A stretch of DNA of 64,000 nt from assembly GCA_963576565.1 (NCBI GenBank), contig OY755038.1:207363013-207427012 (forward strand). Reading direction: 5' to 3'. Every line of letters starts with the position of its first letter. Position 1 is the first letter of the stretch. The position numbers and the translations under genes are program-made. The notes below the pieces were generated by a model, which had not been told where the DNA came from, did not search any database, and saw only the letters and a list, made by a program, of their open reading frames with translations. This document shows positions 1 to 10,200 of this stretch, in pieces. The stretch is from Aspidapion aeneum (Eukaryota; Arthropoda; Insecta; Coleoptera; Brentidae).

Positions 1-423
1 GTCTTTTTAATTTTCGCACAATAGTGTAATCCTTTACTGGCGTGCCAATAGAACTGGCGCGAACACTGGCGCCACTAAATTCATGCATGTGTAAACCCAC
101 TATGAGCCTAACTAATTTTTTTTGTCAGTGGTACCGTGTCTCCATTTGAGAATGCAACTAAAGAGCGCACAATTTTACCAAATACCTATACTTTGGCAAC
201 ACTGTGCCTCCTTTCACGGCAGCGATTGGGTTTCAGGGCAAACCCCATGTATGCAAAATGAATGCTGGGTTGCCAAGGTTTAGCTCCATCTTCGTAGGTC
301 GTCCTTGACTCACAAACCAGTTGCACTTTCAAATGTACACATTGTACCACCGCGCGACGCACTGTATCTTCAAAGTGGGACAAAAATTATTATTGACAAA
401 AAAAAAGCAGAACGAAGTGACTA
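1..423. other. Unassigned sequence
   Basis: No gene, RNA or repeat shared with the rest of the window was recognised here. Short open frames on the minus strand have no recognisable motif and no conserved copy elsewhere in the window. Confidence 0.4.
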
Positions 424-1089
424 TACAGGGTGTCCCAACTAAAAGGTAACAGAGGTGTTTTTGGGTATTTTTCGTGCGAATTTGGAGAAACGCTTGGACA
501 CGGCAATTTTGTTTTCGAGAGAGACACTTTTTGGCTTGACATTTTTTGTAGAAAACACCATCTTCGAAGGGTATACTTCACTCCTATATTTTGAATAGGA
601 GGTGGATCTGGTGATACCTTGTTTTGAAGTTTTCTTGAATATCTTTAAAACCTTGTAAAAATTTGAAAATCCATCGATTAATTTTTGAGATATGTATTTT
701 AAAATTTAACATGGAATGATAAAATAAAAATTAAATCCGAAATATTTAAATTTCTGATTCATTTTTTATTTTATCAGTCCATGTTAAATTTGAAAGTTTG
801 AAGGCAATTATCTCAAAAACTAATGGATAGATTTTTGAAATTTTTACACGGCTGTAAAGACATTCAAAAGGCCTTCAAAACAGGGTTTCATTGGACCCAC
901 TTTCCCCATTCATAATATAGGGGTAAAGTATATCCCCTCGAAGGGGGCGCGAGTTACAAAAATTTCAAGATCCTAGAGCCGAAAAGTGTCCCCCACGCAA
1001 ACAAAGTCGACGTGTCCGAGCGTTTCTAAAAACTCGCACGAAAAATACCCAAAAACCCCTCTGTTACCTTTTAGTTGGGACACCCTGTA
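424..1089. mobile_element. Foldback DNA element, TACAGGGTGTCCCA ends
   Basis: The two halves are inverted copies. The left end TACAGGGTGTCCCAACTAAA is mirrored at the right, with about 55 nearly identical terminal bases and weaker pairing towards a centre near 740-760. TA borders both ends, which fits a Tc1/mariner-type TA target, but no transposase is present, so the superfamily is inferred. The same outer motif recurs on unrelated interiors at 5034-6493 and 8621-9441, on a solo end near 60990, and as a single end within the T repeats near 57697 and 58872. Confidence 0.85.
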
Positions 1090-1296
1090 TTTAGGTACTA
1101 AAAAAAAGAGATTTGTGAAGTAACTTTTTTTGTAATACATAAGTATAAATTTACAAAATTTTTGCTGAAAAAAGGTCCCCGTTTTTGGAAATTCCGAAAA
1201 AACGTAAAAAGATACATAGCTCTGCTCAGTGGTTTCTTTATGCACATTGAGATACATAAACGCTGGAAAGCATGGATCTCAATGTTTATGCTGGAA

Positions 1297-1873
1297 CAAG
1301 GCCAACAAAAAAATACTCTGCCAATATATGGGCCCCTAAGCTCACACTAGGTACTATAGTTATAGTGTACGTGTGAGCTAATATAACTAAAAACTGAAAT
1401 ATATTTTATTTAACTCCAGACTAAATTACCTTTTGTTTGATACCACACAAGCCATGTTTTGACTTAAATTCAAATTTTTGAAATCTACACCCACCCTTAA
1501 AAAAAACAAAAAACTAAAATGTATTTTATTAAACTCCGGACTCAATTACCTTTCGTTTGATATCACACACGCCATATTTTCACTTAAACTCTAATTTTTA
1601 AAATATACCCCCACCCTTTTTTTTTAAATAAATTAAAATGTATTTTGTTTAACTGCAGACTCAGTTACCTTTCGTTTGATATCACACACGCCATATTTTC
1701 ACATAAACTCTAATTTTTGAAATCTACCCCCACCCTTTTATTTGGTTTCTGTTCGGTGGATTTTGTTCATTTTTAAATGGGACCATCTCGACCCAAGACC
1801 CAGCCTAGGTACCAAATTTCATTACAATCGGCCAAGCGGTTTTTGAGTTATGCGCGTTGGTCGTTACAGACAT

Positions 1874-1904
<31 letters not shown>

Positions 1905-3195
1905 TACAGACAGACCGACAGACAGACAGACAGACGGCGCAACAAAAAAGTTTCAAAATCATCTGAAACGCAAAGATATATAAAAATTTTTGAAATCGGA
2001 GCAACTTTTTTTTTCTCGAAAAAATTAGGATCACCATAGCTCACACTACTATAGTATAGTATATGTGTGAGCTAATAGAGGCCACGACCCTGAAAAAATC
2101 AGCTGTTCTCGGGGCGCTGACTTTTACATTGGGTCTTATGGGAGGTCAGATGTTTTTTTATGATATTTTCAAAATGGCACTACAGACTTTCGCAGAATTT
2201 CAGTGGAATATTCTTAGACACTATCTCGATATTCCACCAAACTTTACTTGCAAGTGCAAGATGATTAAAAGGTTAAAATCTTCAAGATTTAGCATTTTGA
2301 ATTCAAATTACCCGCCATGTACCGCATGCCAACTATTATATTTGACATGTATTTGGCTTTGTCATCTGTGTTTATCACATTCGCTTCTGCTTTAAATTTA
2401 ATTTTTGTGTGAGCTAATGAAGCGGCTCTAAAAAATTAAGGATTACTATTCATTTAAAAAAATTGTTCTGCAAGAATATAGTAGAAAACAATCTCAAAAC
2501 TAATTTTAAAAACAATCGATGTCGTGACGTGACCTTCAAAAAAAAATCAGCCTCCGACGTGACGTCAACAGCCCCTGGCTGGAACAGGGCTATCAAAATG
2601 GACGGGCCACGATCCTCCACTTTGTTGACGTCACATCCGGGGCTGATTTTTTTTTGATGGTCACGTTACGACACAGCTGATTGTCTTTAAAATATTGAAG
2701 TTGGAATGACGGTTCATGAATATTTGATTTTTTTTTAAATAAAGCTGTTTTTGAGATTGTTTTTACTTTATTCTGGCAGAACAATTTTTTTTTAATGTAT
2801 GGTAATCCCTAATTTTTCATAGCCGCTTCATTAGCTCACACAAAAATTAAGTTTAAAGCAGAAGCGAATGTGACAATCACAGATGACAAAGTCAAATATA
2901 TGTCAAATATAACAGTTGGCATGTGGTACATGGCGGGTAATTTGAATTCAAAATAAGGAATGCTAAATCTTGAAGATTTTAACCTTTTAATCATGTTGCT
3001 TCCTTACAAACCTTTGGTGGAATATCGGGATGGTGTCTGAGAATATTTCAGTAAAATTTTGCGGAAATCTGTAGTGCCATTTTGAAAATATCATAAAAAA
3101 ACGTCTGAACTCCCATAAGACCCAATGTAAAATTCAGCCCCGGGAGAACAGCTGATTTTTTCAGGGTCGTGGCCTCTATTTTTGTGTTGGCCTTG
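1297..3195. mobile_element. Family F repeat, inverted pair, interrupted by copy A
   Basis: Two family F units face each other. One runs forward (1297-1313 plus 2076 to about 2580), the other is reversed (3195 back to about 2590). The single unit at 14261-14872 gives the uninterrupted sequence: it starts AAGGCCAACACAAAAATAG and ends near GATAGCCCTG. The forward unit is split by the (CAGA)n element at 1314-2075. Internal marks shared by all units are GTGTGAGCTAATGAAGCGGC and a GTGACGTCAA-containing stretch. No coding capacity is seen, and the transposon class is unknown. Confidence 0.8.
1314..2075 (+). mobile_element. (CAGA)n-bearing non-autonomous element, copy A
   Basis: The structure, shared with copies at 42652, 48921, 56674 and 60043, is in order: a 5' end TACTCTGCCAATATATGGGC; a hairpin with GCTCACAC/GTGTGAGC arms (about 1341-1378); three tandem units of about 120 bp each containing TACCTTTCGTTTGATATCAC-like sequence; a block ending GGTCGTTACAGACA; a CAGA/CATA microsatellite (about 1866-1936); and a second hairpin with the same arms ending GTGTGAGCTAA. 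Subterminal inverted repeats, internal tandem units, a (GTCT)n-type microsatellite and a 3' hairpin resemble DINE-1/HINE (Helentron-related) elements. That class assignment is inference. The insertion sits between A and T of a family F unit. Confidence 0.85.
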
Positions 3196-3712
3196 GCTGG
3201 AATAACAATAGGTATAGGCCTGGAAATGGGAACCAGCAATTAACAGATGCCGCAACACCATTTATCAAGCCATGAAAGGCGCTCTTATATACAATTATTA
3301 TCAAAATTTCAATTTTTTTTCTCGAAAATTCACTTTAACATACCATAAAAGATAAAAAAATAAAATGCAAAATGAAAAGTAAGCACGAACTCATCATAAA
3401 ATCTGTGTAATTACGATTCTCTTCGCCCGGTTTTTATTTTGTTTTTTATTACAACTTCAACTGTTTTCTAAGATGGTCGGAGTCGCCATAGCCAACTTCA
3501 TACTCATTACTAAGCAGTCGTTTACGGCTGATTTAGTACACCAATTAAAATTTTATTGCGTATGTCTTCGTTATTCCTTCGCGAAATTATCGCGCTGTAA
3601 TATTTTTTGCCTTTTTCTAAAATAAAAATGTTGCGGACCATCAACGAACCAGCCCCGACTCTAGTCGATGAGAAACTTTGGGAAACTATATTTCGTTTTT
3701 CATAATTGAAGT
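3196..3712. other. Unassigned sequence
   Basis: AT-rich, with no recognised gene. Nothing here was matched to another part of the window. Confidence 0.4.
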
Positions 3713-3935
3713 GTAGACTCTTTAGGCGCGTTTAGCAGTTTTTGTGGGTAGTGAATTGAACTGAGCCGTTAGGCTCGGCTATGTAACGGTCATTCGGGTG
3801 AAGTCGACTCGAGTCGACTAACTGTGAGAGGAACATTCAGCGAGCGATATGATGATGCAGATGAAGGCCAGTATTATTAATTTCGCCTTGTTGAAGTTTA
3901 CACTTCTGGCGTGAGGTCTTAAGCACACACAATTT
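3713..3935 (-). repeat. Dispersed repeat R, copy 1
   Basis: About 220 bp that match, in reverse orientation, the segment at 22459-22712 inside a hAT-type element. Shared words include GGCGCGTTTAGCAGTTTTTG, TCGACTCGAG and GATATGATGATGCAGATGAA. It is unusually GC-rich for the window. A long open frame exists in the 22.4-22.7 kb copy but is not maintained here, so coding is not supported. Confidence 0.75.
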
Positions 3936-4118
3936 TTGTTTTTAGATAACTTTTGACAGGTATCAGCTGTTTACCATAACAAATAGCATAGACGTACGAA
4001 AAAAAAATTGTCAAAAGTTGTCCAAAAAAACTATCAAATTGACTTTTTTTTTCAGTTAGTCGCGACATCAAAAAAACGTTATACAGAGGTGTATACCAAT
4101 AACTGATTTGGAGTGAGG

Positions 4119-4770
4119 GGTTCGGTTCGGTGGATTTTTTTCCCGTTGATTTGATACATTTCCTGGATTTATCAATCTAAATATTCTGAATGAACACGAC
4201 ACAAATCATAGCATTTTTTAATTTCCAAAGTGCAATAATACAAATTTTTATTCAAAACCATATATAACAATTCCAAAACGGGTGAAATTAAAGAACAAAA
4301 ATTTTACAAAAAGTTTCCTGTTGCCCGCCGGGACTAGAACCGGGAACCTCTGGCTATGTACGCCAAATCCTACCAATGAGTCACTCGATAAAGTCATTTA
4401 AGTGATTTTATAATTCTTCGCTCCCACTGGTAAAGTATGAACGCAAATTCTCTGCATTGGAACTTGTTCTTGGCACTGGGCCTGTCAACACTTTCATCAT
4501 TGATTAAGGAAGAAGCGATCAGTGACTTGCAGTGCAGGATAGGCAAAAGTTGGCCTTGTTTTGTCACTTACACGCATACTGCACACAAATAGGTACTAGA
4601 CTACAAGTTAAAAATTTCCTTTTATCCCTCTATTATCAAATGTTAATATAAAATTTAAAAAAAACACAAAAAATCAAACAAATTTATTCTAGCTATTATG
4701 TAATCGAGATGATTCTGCCCAAATATGGCAAAGGGCAGTAACTAGCAAAAAAACCGAACCGAACCGAACC
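4119..4770. mobile_element. Repeat element with GGTTCGGTTCGGT inverted ends
   Basis: The left end begins GGTTCGGTTCGGTGGATTTT and the right end is its inverse (…ACCGAACCGAACCGAACC). The inside holds a tRNA-like segment on the minus strand. No open frame is recognised. The short CCGAACCGAACC motif also occurs near 45830 and 63788 without the rest. The element class is unknown. Confidence 0.5.
4322..4395 (-). tRNA. tRNA-like relic or SINE-head-like segment
   Basis: Read on the minus strand there is a D-arm-like ATTGGTAGGAT, a candidate anticodon arm (TTGGC, 7-base loop GTACATA, GCCAG) and a B-box match GGTTCTAGTCC followed by CGGCGGGC. The T stem has one mismatch. The 5' side that should pair with the 3' acceptor strand does not, and the apparent anticodon ACA would be abnormal. 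These features fit a tRNA-derived relic rather than a working tRNA. A covariance-model scan would settle it. Confidence 0.45.
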
Positions 4771-5033
4771 AAAATTATTTTATATTTTGCGACCCAAATT
4801 CAAGTTATTTGTTATAAATATTCTATAAAACATTTACTGCTTTCTACAAAAGCTGAACATTTGCTAGTTTAAGTCGATTTTCTACAAATTTGTTAACTTG
4901 CAGATACCATCTTTCTCCATAGTAAACAGAATTAATATCGCATATTCTTATGCAAGGGACGCGGACGCGAAAAAAACCCGCGATGTCTCCTTGTTTTGTC
5001 TCTTCATTCTTAGAGCGCCAGCGGTCTGCAGAG

Positions 5034-6493
5034 TACAGCGTGTCCCATTTTCGATGGGATTAAATGGGAAACTCGGTTATTATTAAAGATATCGATTTCC
5101 TGATTGCACCTTACCGTGCTCTTTTTTTCAGCCCTTAAAAATGGTGTAATCAGATTTTTGCTAACCCCGTGAGATATTTTTAATAATTCCTTGTATCTCG
5201 CTTATTTTACAAGATATTTTTATTCTGAAAAAACCTCTCTATGGCAAATTTTTTAGAGCAAAATAATGACGTTGTCAATTTTTTAAAATATTGTTTAGTT
5301 TGTGAGATATGGTATTTATCATAAAAAAATTAAATACGGACCTGGATTTTTTTTATTACTGTTTTGATTGGTTACATGCTATTATTATCTTAGAATGATA
5401 AAACTTTAATATTTTTTTGTTTTAAGATTGAAAAAATATTTAATACATTTTTAAAAAAACTTTAGTCCAATCCTGGAAATTTCCAACGTTAATATAAATT
5501 AAAAATTGCATGACACACTAGTTGGATGATTTTTAGTTTATCTTCTTTGAAACGTTAATTAAAAGATTTATAAATAAAGTAAAAAACCAAATTATTTGAT
5601 GGTAGCACAGCAACTCATGAAAGTAACTTCAACATGGAAAAACAATAGCTCACTCAAAATTATTCTAAAATGGCTAGAAATCGACCATATCCAGATTTTG
5701 AAAAATGCAATATTTTTGACTGCTTTATTCACAATTCAACAAAATCCCAAGATTTAAACGGCAAAAATATTATTAAGCAAAATGCGTTAAGAAAAATTAC
5801 TCAAAAATGCCAACAATGTCTCACACATAATGGCAATCAGTTTGAACATTTGGACCATTAAAGAAAAATTAGTTATTATTTTTTGTATTTGTCGTAGACT
5901 TTGTTTCAAATAAATCCTTAAATTAACGTAAAACCATTTTAATTCGCTAAGTATCAAAACAGTTAAACTAAAATTTGTTCAACTAGCAATTTTTAATTTA
6001 TATTTATGTTGGAAATTTCCAGGTTCGGACTAATTTTTTTTTTCAAAATAGTAAATATATTTTTTTAATCTTAAAACAAAAAAAATATTAAATTTTTATT
6101 ATTTTGTGATAATAATAGCATGAAGCCAATCAAAATATTGATAAAAAAAATACAGGTCCATATTTAATTTTTTTATTATAAATACCATATCTCAAAAACT
6201 AAACAATATTTTAAAAAACTGACAACGTCATTATGTTCCCTTAGAAAAGTTGCCATAGAAAAGGTTTTACAGAATAAAAATATCTTTTAAAATAAGCAAG
6301 ATATAAGGGATTAATAAAAATGCAATTTTTTCAAAAACTCCCTGTATTAGCGAATACAAGGTATAGCAAAAATCTGATTACACCATTTTTAAGAGTTTAA
6401 AAAAAGAGCATGGTAAGGTGCAATCAGAAAATCAATATCTTTAATAATAACCGAGTTTCCCATTTAATCCCATCGAAAATGGGACACGCTGTA
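5034..6493. mobile_element. Foldback DNA element, TACAGCGTGTCCCA ends
   Basis: A 1.46-kb near-palindrome. The left end TACAGCGTGTCCCATTTTCG is mirrored at the right, and inverted matches continue far inward (GAAATTTCCAACGTTAATAT near 5475 against its inverse near 6000). TA flanks both ends. The central 63-codon frame at 5670-5861 contains CxxC and H residues but no known fold. Its GTGTCCC core matches the ends of the elements at 424 and 8621, although the interiors differ. Confidence 0.85.
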
Positions 6494-6591
6494 CAACGTC
6501 TTTTGAGAATCGAAATTAGCGATATTAGAAATATTTTCCAAGTCTTGAAACCTACAAGGAAATACACAGTCACGTTACGAAGTAGAAAGGG

Positions 6592-6745
6592 CTGTGTATG
6601 AATTCTTGAATGGGTGAGGAGTAGGTACTTCCTCAAAACCAGGTGAAAGTCGAAATGGGCATGCGATCTTACTTGATATTTGCATCTCTGTTGGCCCTGA
6701 CATGGGGAGATACTCATTCTCACTCTTACCGATTTAAAGAATTAA
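6592..6745. mobile_element. MITE N, partial copy
   Basis: Matches the complete ~156-bp element at 30973-31128 from CTGTGTATGAATTCTTGAAT through GCATGCGATCT and TGCTCATTCTCACTC-like sequence, but the right terminus is lost. Its inner part is present again at the start of the second duplication unit near 7136. Confidence 0.6.
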
Positions 6746-7135
6746 TCCACTGGAAGGAGAACTTAGTGACAGTCCCGACGCACGGGACCTACGTCTGCTC
6801 CCTGGCAACGAAAAGGTTGATAAACTGGCCCATAAAGGATCAGAAGAAAATTCATCGGCTCTGGACCCTGTCCAGGGCAGATAAGATGGCAAATTATATC
6901 GACTCTTAAAGAACGAACACTTAAGGAGCTGCATAAAGCATAGGCGAATCGAACGGCTTTAGCTAAATAGCTAAAATTAAATAGCGTGTGCCCCCAGGAA
7001 CTGTAAACAGATACGTTTACGGTTCTTGGTGTGCCCCGAGATATATTAAGACTTTGGGCCACTCTGTCGAACTAGCATTGCATGCAGAAGAAAAGAGGTG
7101 AAGAAATGCATCGTTTATGAGATTTATATCTTCAG
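6657..7135. repeat. Tandem duplication, unit 1 (~0.47 kb)
   Basis: This block is repeated directly at 7136-7600. Both begin at GCATGCGATCTTACTTGAT and end GATTTATATCTTCAG. Unit 1 has an open frame from about 6643 to 6909 whose start resembles a signal peptide. The second unit has a stop soon after the same start, which argues against coding. Confidence 0.8.
6998..7025. repeat. Hairpin in duplication unit 1
   Basis: GAACTGTAAAC, a 6-base loop AGATAC, then GTTTACGGTTC. One position mispairs relative to the perfect hairpin in unit 2. Confidence 0.6.
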
Positions 7136-7600
7136 GCGCATGCGATCTTACTTGATTTTGGCATCTTTATTGGTTCTGACATGCCCAGCTGCTCATTCTC
7201 ACTCTCACCGATTTAAAGAATGAATACTCTGGAAAGAGAACCGAGTGACATTCCCGATGAGAACCCTCGCCTTCTCCTTGGCAACGAAAAGACCAATAGA
7301 AGATTCAGAAAAAGTTTCGTCTGCTCTGAACTCTGTCTAGGGCAGACAAGTTGGCAAATTATATTGACTCTTGAAAAATGGACACTTAAGGAGCTGAATA
7401 AAGCGTAGGCCGATCGATCGGCTGTAGTTTAATTGCAAAAATTTAATAGCGTGTGTACCCAAGAACTGTAAACAGATACGTTTACAGTTCTTGGTATGCC
7501 CCGAGATCTATCAAGGCGTTGGTCCACCCTGTCGCAGTAGCATTACATGCAGAAGAAACGACGTGAAGAAATGCATCGTTTACGAGATTTATATCTTCAG
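7136..7600. repeat. Tandem duplication, unit 2 (~0.47 kb)
   Basis: Direct copy of 6657-7135 with scattered substitutions and small indels. The junction between the units lies at CTTCAG/GCGCATGCG. Downstream, unique sequence begins TTCGCGCAAATTC. Confidence 0.8.
7459..7494. repeat. Perfect 15-bp-stem hairpin
   Basis: CCAAGAACTGTAAAC pairs perfectly with GTTTACAGTTCTTGG across the loop AGATAC. It is the counterpart of the imperfect hairpin at 6998-7025. It could be a terminator-like or origin-like structure of an unrecognised element, but nothing in the sequence assigns a role. Confidence 0.7.
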
Positions 7601-8262
7601 TTCGCGCAAATTCTTCATTTTTAATTAAGTGATTACCAAGAACACGTGTTCTACCTACTTTTTGTCTGTGGAAACCACATATATATAAGAGCAGAGAGTG
7701 GAGAATAGAGAGGGGGTATATACATACACAGTGGAGGAAACCCATTTTGATTTTGGTAAACTTTAGCTAATCAAAAAATTATGTGGGCTTTTAACTCCAG
7801 CGGTATTACCATTTTCCTTCTTGTCGCCGTAAACATGAAACTTTCAGATTTTAGAAACAATTACAAACTTTTTGTTTCCATTAAGCGAACCAAAATTAGT
7901 TGTTTACTTATGCTTATACTTGCTTTGTTATTCAAGCATGAAAGAACTTTTTGTAACGACTTGTTGCCATAAACACGAAACTTTTATAAGCAAATATAAA
8001 CTTTTGAAAACAACAATTTTTCGTTGCTTCCGTGGGCAGCTCGACAGCCTGAAAGACAGAAGAGCTGTCGTAGGTCACGGATGGTTTCTTTCTCTTTGCA
8101 ATCGATCTTTTCATTGATCGATATGTAACGAGTGGTTAAATACCGAGATGAATTCCAAGACGTGCGCAAGCGTTGATCTGTCACTTCTGCCAACCAATCA
8201 ACTGAGAGATATTTCAGTATAGTTTTATACAGCAAAACTTTAATAATTCCCAGTTCTTTTTG
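7601..8262. other. Unassigned sequence
   Basis: No gene is recognised. A TATATAA string lies at 7682-7688. A ~30-bp stretch at about 8132-8160 (GTTAAATACCGAGATGAATT) is repeated on the minus strand near 9745-9775, so this stretch and the 9.7-kb region share some ancestry. Confidence 0.4.
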
Positions 8263-8562
8263 ATGAAAATTCGTCGTTTTTGTTCTGTGAAAATGCCGGT
8301 GACGTGCAAGTTGTGTGACAAATTATTTAGTGCCCAATTTAATTTGAATAAACACTGTCATCGGGGTTCTACTGTATGTCTATGCTACGATAAACATTTT
8401 TTTAAAAGATTTAGCGCATTTAAATTTGTCAATACTCCCATGGCAAAACAAAATAAACGTGAAATGCATATAGAAAAAATACTGCATATACCTCAAAAAA
8501 TATTAATCGCAGCACATAGATATTGTATATGTTTGAAATCAAAAAGAAAAGACGAATCTTAA
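8263..8562 (+). CDS. Small ORF with one partial C2H2-like zinc finger
   Basis: A 99-codon frame opening at the ATG of ATGAAAATTCG and ending TAA. Residues C15 and C18 (CKLC), then exactly 12 residues to H31, give the first three ligands of a C2H2 finger, and FNLNKH matches the usual finger helix. The fourth ligand is off-spacing: H33 is too close and C39 too far. The remainder is Lys/Arg-rich with several His and Cys. No neighbouring exon is recognised. It could be an exon of a degraded finger protein or part of a transposon ORF. The mini element at 8575 follows directly. The identity is unknown. Confidence 0.3.
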   Translation: MKIRRFCSVKMPVTCKLCDKLFSAQFNLNKHCHRGSTVCLCYDKHFFKRFSAFKFVNTPMAKQNKREMHIEKILHIPQKILIAAHRYCICLKSKRKDES

Positions 8563-8574
8563 AATGCAAAAATA

Positions 8575-8622
8575 TACAGGGTGTTCCCTCTCAAAAAATC
8601 GACTTTATTGTCACACCCTGTA
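8575..8622. mobile_element. 48-bp mini element with CAGGGTGT ends
   Basis: TACAGGGTGT opens and ACACCCTGTA closes only 48 bp, with a TA at each end. Its right-hand TA is the left-hand TA of the next element, giving an 18-bp palindromic junction ACACCCTGTACAGGGTGT. It may be an extreme internal deletion of the same end family. Confidence 0.6.
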
Positions 8623-9441
8623 CAGGGTGTCCCAAATTCGTTGTTTTTTTGTGGTGTCGGGTATTTATAGGGGAGAAAGAAAAAAACTGAGCCCCCTTTG
8701 CGACGCTCAAATTTTAAGAGAAGCCTAAAGGTGAAAACTACATTTAGATATAGCAAGCCGTTTTTAAGCTACGGAGTGTTTTTGTCTGCATTTTGCTTTT
8801 GTGTAAATAGCTTTCTTATAGATCTTTTCTTGAAGAATGGACAGATGTCAACGGTTTTTATTTATCTCTTTTGGTTTTTAAAATATTGCATAAAGTTGTT
8901 ATTTTTCTTACAGAATAACTCTAAAACTCTCTCTAAAATTTTCTTTAAAATGATGTATCACACTCAATATTTTAATTTTTAATTTTTTTTATTGTTTTCT
9001 TTATTTTTATTTTTTAATCACCTCTTTATTATTTTTTAATATTAAGCAAACTAAAATATGTGGTAAAAATAAAAAAAAAAACAAAAATATAAAAAAATCC
9101 CACTAATCCCATAAAGAAAAATTAATTTTATGTGATATCTCAAAAACTAAACGTGACAAATGAAATTTAATTTAACAGTTGAATTCCTCTTAAAAAAGTG
9201 TCTAAAGAATGTTTTCACAGAAATAAAAATATTAATAAATAAACAAGTTATAGACCCCTTCCCAAAATGCAGACTTTTTAAAAACACCCCGTAGTTTAAA
9301 AACGGCTTGCTATATCAAAATGCGATTTTCACCTTTAAGCTTCTTTTGAAATTTGAGTGTCGCAAAGGTTGATGAGGTTTTTTTAGTTCCTCTAGAAATA
9401 CCCGAAACTCCCCAAAAACAGCGAATTTGGGACACCCTGTA
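8621..9441. mobile_element. Foldback DNA element, TACAGGGTGTCCCAAATTCG ends
   Basis: An 821-bp near-palindrome. The left arm contains AAACGGCTTGC-type sequence in inverse (near 8750) mirrored near 9300, and the terminal 20 bases are mirrored with little change. TA is present at both borders. The 94-codon frame inside (8698-8982) is low-complexity and spans arm and centre, so it is not taken as a gene. Confidence 0.8.
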
Positions 9442-9635
9442 GATGGTGACGGATAGAAAAAAATTATGTTGGCTTTTAAAGTTCATCATTAACCAAAAAA
9501 AATCTACAATTTATTATAGCCCTTTATTTTTAATGATAAAGTTGCTGAGTGCTCCGGTTATAACAAACCACCCGGTACCTACATAAAATCATACCTAAAA
9601 ATTAGAATTGACCATTATTTTATACCTTGAATTTT

Positions 9636-9863
9636 TTATTGTACGTTAAGCTCTTCGATCTCGGGCCAATCCCGGTATTCGCGCCAATAATTTAAATTAG
9701 ACATTTTGACGTTAATTTTGGCGCATGCTCCTTTGATGGAATTCATCTCGGTATTTAACGACTCGTGATATGTATAGCAGTTTATTTTCGCCTGCTCTTG
9801 TTCTAGTTTCTCTCGTATCTCGGTAGATGGCGCTTCTTGCGAGGGTTTTCTCACTATATACAT
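9636..9863 (-). CDS. Unrecognised 75-codon ORF
   Basis: An ATG-initiated frame with balanced composition (many Glu, Lys, Asn, Tyr) and AATAAA overlapping its stop codon. Its N-terminal stretch QEAPSTEIREKLEQ is nearly preserved in frame in the diverged repeat copy around 25025-25065 (QEAPSTEIKEKLEQ), after which the copies diverge. This mild conservation could be coding or chance within a repeat (family Q). No domain is recognised. Confidence 0.2.
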   Translation of the reverse strand: MYIVRKPSQEAPSTEIREKLEQEQAKINCYTYHESLNTEMNSIKGACAKINVKMSNLNYWREYRDWPEIEELNVQ

Positions 9864-9925
9864 AGGATTAGAGACAAAACAATCAAATTAACTTCGCAAG
9901 GGTGTCACAGTGACCTAGCAGTGTT

Positions 9926-10189
9926 CAGTGGCGTAGGGTACTGACGCCCCATGGGTGCCTTAAGCGCCCTAAGCTTTATTAAGTAGCAGGGCCGCAACGG
10001 CAAATTGAGAGGGCGGCAAAGCTGTCGCTAGGAAACTAAAGACAAGATGGCCTTTTTTTTTGTTGGTCGCAAGATTGGAAACTACATACAACATGATGAC
10101 CTTTTTTGTTTTTTTTGGTCGCAAGATTTGTGATGGGCGCTCTTTTTATCTGTCGACCCCCCCGCCCCTTCAGTCACGCTACGCCGCTG
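9926..10189. mobile_element. hAT-type MITE with exact 8-bp duplication
   Basis: Ends CAGTGGCGTAG and CTACGCCGCTG are imperfect inverted repeats typical of hAT elements. They are bordered by identical 8-bp copies GCAGTGTT at 9918-9925 and 10190-10197. The interior carries two direct TTTTTGGTCGCAAGATT blocks. No coding sequence. A relative lies at 15942-16053. Confidence 0.9.
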
Positions 10190-10200
10190 GCAGTGTTCTG

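Noticed and set aside
6643..6909. ORF beginning with a signal-peptide-like MRSYLIFASLLALTWG
   Set aside because: The same start occurs in MITE N copies at 7140 and 31040, where the frame differs or stops soon after, so it is element sequence.
7682..7688. TATATAA as a possible core promoter
   Set aside because: AT-rich background and no recognisable gene or transcript feature downstream.
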